Shown: positions 57,854-64,000 of the stretch, in pieces
Position numbering within the stretch: the first letter of the stretch is position 1
Layout of the letters: each line of letters opens with the position of its first letter
NCBI GenBank assembly: GCA_963921195.1
Contig: OY992540.1
Location: 194,216,692-194,280,691 of the forward strand
DNA: 64,000 nucleotides
Direction of reading: 5' to 3'
From: Pegoplata infirma
Taxonomy: Eukaryota; Arthropoda; Insecta; Diptera; Anthomyiidae
The notes under the pieces: model-generated
What the model saw: only the letters and a program-made list of their open reading frames with translations
Told to the model about the DNA's origin: nothing
The model's database searches: none
Translations under genes and position numbers: made by a program

Positions 57854-59941
57854 CAGACATTTTGCCAATAGGAAATTGTCAGATTCTGAAACATTTTTAA
57901 TATAGAAAAAGACTCAGATTCTGAGACATTTTTCATAAAGAGAAAGTCCCAGATTCTGAATTATTTTTCCCATAGAAAAAGATATTTTTACAATTGAAAA
58001 GTCTCAGATTTTTAGCGTTTTTCTACACAAAAAGTCTCAGCTTGTGTGTCTGAAACATTTTTTTTTAAAACATTTTTCATATAGAAAAGCCTCAGATTCT
58101 TAGATTTTTTTATAGAAAAAATTTCAGATTTTGAGACATTTTTCAGATTCAGAGACATTATTCCTATAGAAAGTTCTCAGATTCTGAAACATTTTTCATG
58201 TAGAAAAGCCTCAGATTCTGAGAATTTTTTATAGAAACAGTCTCAGATTCTGAGACATTTTTCCTTAGATTCTGAGAAAAAGGCTAATATTTTAGGACAT
58301 TATTCCTATAAAAAAAAGTCGTAGATTCTCAGACATTTTTCTTATAGAAAGTTTTAGATTCTGAGACATTTTTTTTTAGAAGAGTGTAAGATTCTGAGAC
58401 ATTTTTTTTTAAGAAATAGTCTTGTTCTGAGGCATTTTTCTCAAAGACAAAGTCGCATTTTAAGATTTGACTACATTTTACTTACAATTAGGTTCATTTT
58501 TTGTGTACATAAAACTTTAGGTTGTAAGATATTTTTTCATTAGTATCTTAAGTTGAAAAGTATGAAATTCTAAGAAAAAATTTTCAGATTTTGAGATTTT
58601 TTTAACAGAAAAATTTTTCGGTTTCAAAACATATTTCTTTAAAAAATTTTAGATTCCTAAATGTTTTTCGATTTGTCTAAGAAGTTTTTTAATATTGTAC
58701 TTGTTATTTGATACCAAATCCTGAAATTTGTGAAATCATTTCGGGGGGGCCGGGGCCCCCCTGTATACGCCACTGGGTCGGATCATTTATCGCCATGTTG
58801 GATCCACCATCTTGAACTTAGAAAATCTAACTTCAGATTCTTCTTTAGCGACCCCGAAACCCCGAGCATATAAAGTTTCAAGCAAATCGGTTTATTTTTT
58901 AAAAATATTGGTCCCCATGTTGAGTCCGCCATATTGAATTTTAAAAATCCAACTGCAGGTTCTTCTTAAGCGACCCCAAGAACCCATATATAAAACGTTT
59001 TAAGCGAATCTGTAATATTTTTAAAAAATTGGGCTCCATATTGGATCAGCCATATAGAAATTCAAAAGGCGTCACTCGGCATTTAAAAGTAAATATTTTT
59101 AAGTAATTTTAAAATTTTTTAAAAATTTTAAATTCATGCCAATTTTGGAGAGAGGGGTGGCTCGGTTGACGCAGAAACCCTCATATAAAAATTTAACATA
59201 CATTTTTCCAATACTAAAAGAATTGTTGGTTTTGAGGTATTGGTCCACAAAAACCTAAAATGCCTATATCTCGAGAAGGCGATAAAACTTTTTCTGATGA
59301 CAGATTTATGTTTAGCAGGCAAAAATACTTTAGAAAATGTATTCTAGAAGTCTGCACAAAAACCGTGTAACATTTTTATCTTTTAATATTTATGTATTCG
59401 TTTAATAAATATCGTTCATAATTTTTTTTTCCATACACACATATGTACGTATGTATGTGTATTCAATTTGTATTGTTTTCAAATTGTAATATATTCAGTT
59501 TGTAAGTTTTCTAAACAAGCATGTTAAATATTTTCAAATTTACCAAATTGCAATTTTCGGAATTTGAAATTTACAATTTTAGCATTTTAAATGTTTTGAA
59601 ATTTGCTAAAATTGCAATTTTAAAATTTTAAAATTTGCTGTGGCCAGTTTTTTTTTTAAATTTTAAAATTTTTAAATTTGCTGTCACCAGTTTTTTTTTT
59701 TTCATTTTCAAATTTTTAAATTTGCTAAAATATTTTCTTCAGAAATTTTAAAATTTGAATATATTCATTTTGAAAATATGTTCAAGTTTGAATTTATAAA
59801 TTAGCAATTTAAAAAAATTGCTTTCGTATTCTAATTTTGAAATTAGCAATATAGAAAAATATTGAAGGCGTGAAATATTTGTAGTATTATATTGTTTGAA
59901 AAATTTTTTGTGTATGCTAATTGTAAACCCTGCTTATTACC

Positions 59942-62690
59942 CTAAAATTTTAAAATATGTCCTTGTCTTGGGTGTTATTTCTGCGGCTTTTAGTTCAATA
60001 GTTAGATATCTCAAAATAACCATTTGCCCCCTTTTCCCCGTAAAATTATATTTTCCAAAAACTGTTTTTTTGTGCTAGGTGATCCTTTATTTAAAACATC
60101 AAGTTTCTGAACCATTATTTCAAGAAATATAAGAATAACCAAATTTGCACTTTTTATCCCCTTTACGATCGGTCGCGACCCTTAGAAACAGAATTTCCAA
60201 AAATAACTTTTTAAAGCATTCAAAATTTCAGTGCATAGGATAATTACTTAATGAAATATAAAAAGTATCAAAAAACACTTTTTTACAGCTCTAGAAACTG
60301 AATTTTTTGAAAATACTTTAGCAGAATGTTTTTTTCACCGAAGTCCCCTACATTCCAAAATTCAAGCTTCAACGGTCATTATTATAGGAACAAAAAAAAA
60401 AGTACCAAAAGTACACTTTCTTACCCCCGTTAGAAACGAAATTTCAAAAAAGTATCTCTTCCAGAAGGTTTTTTCTTCACCAAAAAATCCTACATTCCTT
60501 TTTATAAAAGGTACTTTTTATAAAAGGTACTTTTTATATAAGGTACTTTTTATAAAAGGTACTTTTTATAAAAGGTACTTTTTATAAAAGGTACTTTTTA
60601 TAAAAGGTACTTTTTATAAAAGGTACTTTTTATAAAAGGTACTTTTTATAAAAGGTACTTTTTATATAAGGTACTTTTTATAAAAGGTACTTTTTATAAA
60701 AGGTACTTTGTATAAAAGGTACTTTTTATAAATTGTACTTTTTTTAAAATGTACTTTTTTAAAAGGTACTTTTTATAAAGGGTACTTTTTATAAAAGGTA
60801 CTTTTTATAAAAGGTAGTTTTTATAAAAGGTACTTTTTATAAAAGGTACTTTTTATAAAAGGTAGTTTTTATAAAAGGTACTTTTTATAAAAGGTACTTT
60901 TTATAATAGGTACTTTTTATAATAGGTACTTTTTATAAAAGGTACTTTTTATAAAAGGTACTTTTTATAAAAGGTACTTTTTATAAAAGGTACTTTTTAT
61001 AAAAGGTACTTTTTATAAAAGGTACTTTTTATAAAAGGTACTTTTTATAAAAGGTACTTTTTATAAAAGGTACTTTTTATAAAAGGTACTTTTTATAAAA
61101 GGTACTTTTTATAAAAGGTACTTTTTATAAAAGGTACTTTTTATAAAAGGTACTTTTTATAAAAGGTACTTTTTATAAAAGGTACTTTTTATAAAAGGTA
61201 CTTTTTATAAAAGGTACTTTTTATAAAAGGTACTTTTTATAAAAGGTACTTTTTATAAAAGGTACTTTTTATAAAAGGAACTTTTTATAAAAGGTACTTT
61301 TTATAAAAGGTACTTTTTATAAAAGGTACTTTTTATAAAAGGTACCTTTTATAAAAGGTACTTTTTATAAAAGATACTTTTTATAAAAGGTACTTTTTAT
61401 AAAGGGTACTTTTTATAAAAGGTACTTTTTAAAAAAGGTACTTTTTATAAAAGGTACTTTTTATAAAATGTACTTTTTATAAAAGGTACTTTTTATAAAA
61501 GGTACTTTGTATAAAATGTACTTTTTATAAAAGGTACTTTTTATAAAAGGTACTTTTTATTAAAGGTACTTTTTATAAAAGGTACTTTTTATAAAAGTTA
61601 CTTTTTATAAAAGGTACTTTTTATCAAAGGTACTTTTTTATCCTTTTTACCCCCGTAGAATCAACATTGGCAAAAACCCAGCCTTATTGAATAATTTTTC
61701 CGGAACGTGAACCTACATTACAAATTTCAAGTTTCTAGTACCATTATTTAAGTAAGTGTAAAAGGTACCAAAAGTACAGTTTTTTACCCTTTTTTCCCCC
61801 TTAGAATCATCGTTGGCAAAAATCCAGCCTAAATGGATCTTTATTCCGAGAGGTGAACATACAGTCCATATTTCAAGTCTCTATGACTATTATTTCAGGA
61901 GATATAAAAAGTACCAAGAGTACACTTTTTTACCCATTTTACCCCCTTAGAATCAACATTGGCAAAAACCCAGCCTAAGTGATTTTTTTCCGGGAGGTAA
62001 ACCTACATTGCTAATTTCAAGTTTCTAATACCGTTATTTAAGGAAATAAAAAGGTACCAAAAGTACAGTTTTTTACCCTTTTTACCCCCTTAGAATCATC
62101 ATTGGCGAAAATCCAGCCTTAGTGAATCTATATTCCGGGAGGTAAACATACAGTTCAAATTTCAAGTCTCTGTGACAATTATTTAAGAAAATATAAAAGG
62201 TACCAAAAGTACAGTTTTTTACCCTTTTTACCCCCTTAGAATCAACATTGGCAAAAGTCCAGCCTTACAGGATCTACATTCCGGGAGGTGAACATACAGT
62301 TGAAATTTCAAGTCTATATGAGCATTATTTCATGAGATACATATAAAAAGTACCAAAAGTACAATTTTTTTTCCCATTTTACCCCCTTAGAATCAACACT
62401 GGCAAAAATCCGGCCTTAGTGTATCTATGTTCCGGGAGGTGAACATACAGTCCAAATTTCCAGTCTCTATGACCATTATTTCAGGAGATATAAAAAGTAC
62501 CAAAAGTACAGTTTTTTACTCTTTTTACCCCCTTAGAATCAACACTGGCAAAAATCCAGCCTTAGTGGATCTATAATCCGGGAGGTGAACCTACAGTCCA
62601 AATTTCAAGTCTCTAGCTTCAGCGGTTTGGGCTGGGCGATGATGAGTCAGTCAGTCAGTCAGTCAGTCACATTACTCTTTTATATATATA
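59942..62690 (-). mobile_element. Helitron-like composite repeat (copy 2, inverted)
   Basis: Inverted relative to 15687-17400. From the right, the TATATATATAAAAGAG end at about 62668-62690 is followed by a GACT run, then at least six ~130-bp units (TTCCGGGAGGTGAAC, AGTCTCTATGACCATTATTT, CCCCCTTAGAATCAACA), then the 16-bp satellite and more degenerate units down to about 59950. Part (59942-60145) is repeated at 63080-63290. Confidence 0.5.
60499..61640 (-). repeat. 16-bp minisatellite, ~71 units, inverse of the array at 16197
   Basis: Head-to-tail copies of ACTTTTTATAAAAGGT, the reverse complement of the unit at 16197-17145 with the central bases unchanged. Long stretches (for example 60940-61270) are nearly perfect, implying recent amplification or gene conversion. 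Confidence 0.95.
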
Positions 62691-63080
62691 CTAGCTTACC
62701 ATCCCGGTACTTCGTTACCGGTTGTATTGAATACCGGATAATAGAAGGATAAGAACTACTCTACCGATTTCAAGAAAATTCCCCTACGTAGTCTTTGTTT
62801 TATTTACTTGTGCACGTTTAAGTCTTTCATAAAATAATATTTCAATGAATAATATCAACAATAAAATTTGAATAATTTTCGAGCCCTTATATCGGGACTT
62901 TGGATTTTGAGTGAATAAATATTTCAGTCAATAAAGAAATTGGAATAAAAATTCGTTTGAGTGAAAAAACATATAGAGAGAAAAAATATGAAGTAAAAAA
63001 GTTAAATACGAAAAATTTGAGTAAAAGGTATCATTCCATATTGTTCCCTGCTCTATTCCATTTCGTTCCCCGTTCTAAAA
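62690..63080 (+). repeat. Direct repeat shared with 49279-49740
   Basis: Starts CTAGCTTACCATCCCGGTAC immediately at the end of the Helitron-like copy. It runs to TTCCATTTCGTTCCCCGTTC, with one short deletion compared with the copy at 49279. Confidence 0.75.
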
Positions 63081-63720
63081 TTTTAAATTTTAAAATATGT
63101 CCTTTTCTTGGGTGTTATTTTTGGGGCTTTTAGTTTAATAGTTAGATAGGTAAAAATAACCATTTGCCCCCTTTTCCCCTTAAAATTAAATTTTCAAAAA
63201 CTCTTTTTTTTTGTCCTAGGTGATCCTTTATTTAAAATATCAAATTTCTGAACCATTATTTCAAGAAATATAAGAATAACCAAAACTTACACTTTTTCAT
63301 TATTATAGAAACAAAAAAAAAAGTACCAAAAGTACACTTTCTTACCCCCGTTAGAAACGGAATTTCCAAAAAGATCTACTTCGCCGAGGGATACTCTTTT
63401 GCATATTTCAATTTTCTAGTATCATTGTTTTAGCAAATATTAAAAGTACAACAAGTATTTTACATTCCTATTTTTAAGTTTCTAGAACCATTACGTCAAA
63501 AAATATCAAAGGTACCGAAAATACACTTCTTAGTCATTTTGCCCCACTAAGAAGCGAAATTTTAAAAACGCCTTTTTTTCAGAATATTTTTTTACCGAAT
63601 TCTCATACACTACAAATCTTTAGATTCTAGGAAATATAAAAAATTTCGATAAATATAATTTCAGGAAATAAAAAAGTATGTACCAAAAAGTGAACTTTCG
63701 GTACTTTTAATGACCCGGGT
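63081..63720. repeat. Family-3 repeat fragments
   Basis: 63080-63290 repeats 59942-60145 (TATGTCCTTTTCTTGGGTG, AACCATTTGCCCCCTTTTCC). 63298-63370 repeats 60380-60440 (AAGTACCAAAAGTACACTTT). The remainder has degenerate TTTC(A/T)AGTTTCTAGAACCATTA units. Confidence 0.6.
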
Positions 63721-63920
63721 GAAAATGACCATGTATGTTCATACATGCTCATACATGATTCCATGTATGATAGTATATGAACAATATATGGAAATGAATG
63801 TCATATATGGGAGCATATATGAATATACACAAGTAATGTAATATTCCATATATGTAAATGTATGCAACTATGTGTGGATAGGTATATGTCATACTCCTTC
63901 ATATATGCTATGCATCTGCA
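63721..63920. repeat. Degenerate CATACATG/CATATATG simple repeat
   Basis: Palindromic words CATACATG, CATGTATG and CATATATG recur with small variations through about 200 bp. No gene is supported up to the end of the window. Confidence 0.6.
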
Positions 63921-64000
63921 TAGCATACATGTCTTAAAAACAAATTTTTTAAAGGTTGGGTTCGGCAGAACTTTGCAAAATTGGACGAAGTTCATGTATG

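Larger units (their letters stand above)
53215..58670. repeat. 34-bp two-palindrome minisatellite, third array (interrupted)
   Basis: Diverged units of GTCTCAGATTCTGAGACATTTTTC and CTATAGAAAAA run at 53215-53708 and resume at 57369-57584 and 57854-58670. The gaps are insertions that split individual units cleanly: 53711-57366 at ATTCT-TA and 57585-57853 at ATTCT-CA. Orientation matches the array at 40840-42020. Confidence 0.85.
51140..58775. mobile_element. 7.6-kb hAT-like element, CAGGGGCGTATCCAGG ends
   Basis: The left end CAGGGGCGTATCCAGG and the right end (complement CAGTGGCGTATACAGG) are followed on both sides by G/C-rich CCCGG runs. They are flanked by GGTCGGAT at 51132-51139 and 58776-58783. 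It is inserted near the centre of the 49869-59932 element and is filled with the 34-bp minisatellite and further insertions. No transposase was recognised. Confidence 0.87.
49869..59932. mobile_element. hAT-like element with ~1.1-kb arms, host of nested insertions
   Basis: Ends CAGGGTTTGTTTTG and the complement of CAGGGTTTACAATT, flanked by CTTATTAC at 49861-49868 and 59933-59940. Arms 49930-50880 and 58784-59840 are inverted copies, e.g. CGAGATATAGGCATTTTAG and CAACCGAGCCACCCCTCTC with their complements. Each arm has ~115-bp internal tandem units around GGATCCAACATGGCGA. The 10-kb span includes a 7.6-kb later insertion; the original was about 2.4 kb. Minus- and plus-strand frames in the arms are not genes. 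Confidence 0.85.

Noticed and set aside
7771..64000. Second and later exons of the P450 genes in the introns
   Set aside because: I looked on the + strand for AG followed by an AA-ACN-GCN-ATG-GG start, for an EGHDTT-type I-helix, ExxR and the FSAGPRNCIG-type haem loop. None was found; all candidate ATGGG words lie in repeats.

Overview
The window looks like intergenic and intronic DNA from a large, AT-rich, transposon-rich insect genome, most likely a fly (Diptera). The evidence is five cytochrome P450 exons of the insect CYP4 family, fly-type Inr/DPE core promoter elements, GT-AG donors, and many nested hAT-type insertions with 8-bp target duplications. There is no prokaryotic-style gene organisation. 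Placement closer than 'fly, possibly calyptrate' is inference.

The only convincing host coding sequence is five intact first exons, all on the + strand: A 7197-7770, B 14844-15402, C 17807-18365, D 25911-26523 and E 44194-44755. Each encodes 186-204 residues: membrane anchor, hinge, helices A to about D, the SRS1 region and the helix-C WxxxR motif. Each ends at the same codon position (…I-C, then the first base of the next codon) on a perfect GTAAGT donor. No second or later P450 exon (ETAMG, I-helix, ExxR, haem-binding FxxGxRxCxG) can be found between them or in the 19 kb after exon E. Exon D is strikingly like the first exon of Drosophila Cyp4d1, a gene known to use alternative first exons. 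The simplest reading is an expanded Cyp4d1-type locus in which several promoter-plus-exon-1 modules splice to one shared set of downstream exons outside the window, much as in vertebrate UGT1A. This is the main finding.

Most of the rest is mobile and repetitive DNA. Twelve hAT-like elements can be delimited by terminal inverted repeats and exact 8-bp target duplications. Many are nested: 28599-33131 contains 30155-31719, which contains 30566-31016; and 49869-59932 contains 51140-58775, which holds 51260-52719 and (inside a TA-flanked element) 54514-55898. There is also a 949-bp foldback element with 9-bp target duplications (38188-39136), several palindromic MITEs, two decayed RNase-H-bearing non-LTR retrotransposon fragments (27659-28598 continued at 33140-33260; 33720-34567), a tRNA-derived SINE (4547-4728), and fly-type dispersed repeats.

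Two minisatellites are notable. A ~34-bp unit made of two palindromes occurs at 2640-5470, 40840-42020 and 53215-58670, in both orientations. A 16-bp unit forms two ~1-kb arrays (16197-17145 and 60499-61640) inside inverted copies of a Helitron-like repeat. Transposable elements end within about 100-260 bp of the start codons of exons A, D and E, so they abut the probable promoters.

No rRNA gene, functional tRNA gene or CRISPR array was seen. Coordinates of element ends were read by eye; exact ends are given only where a target duplication fixes them.
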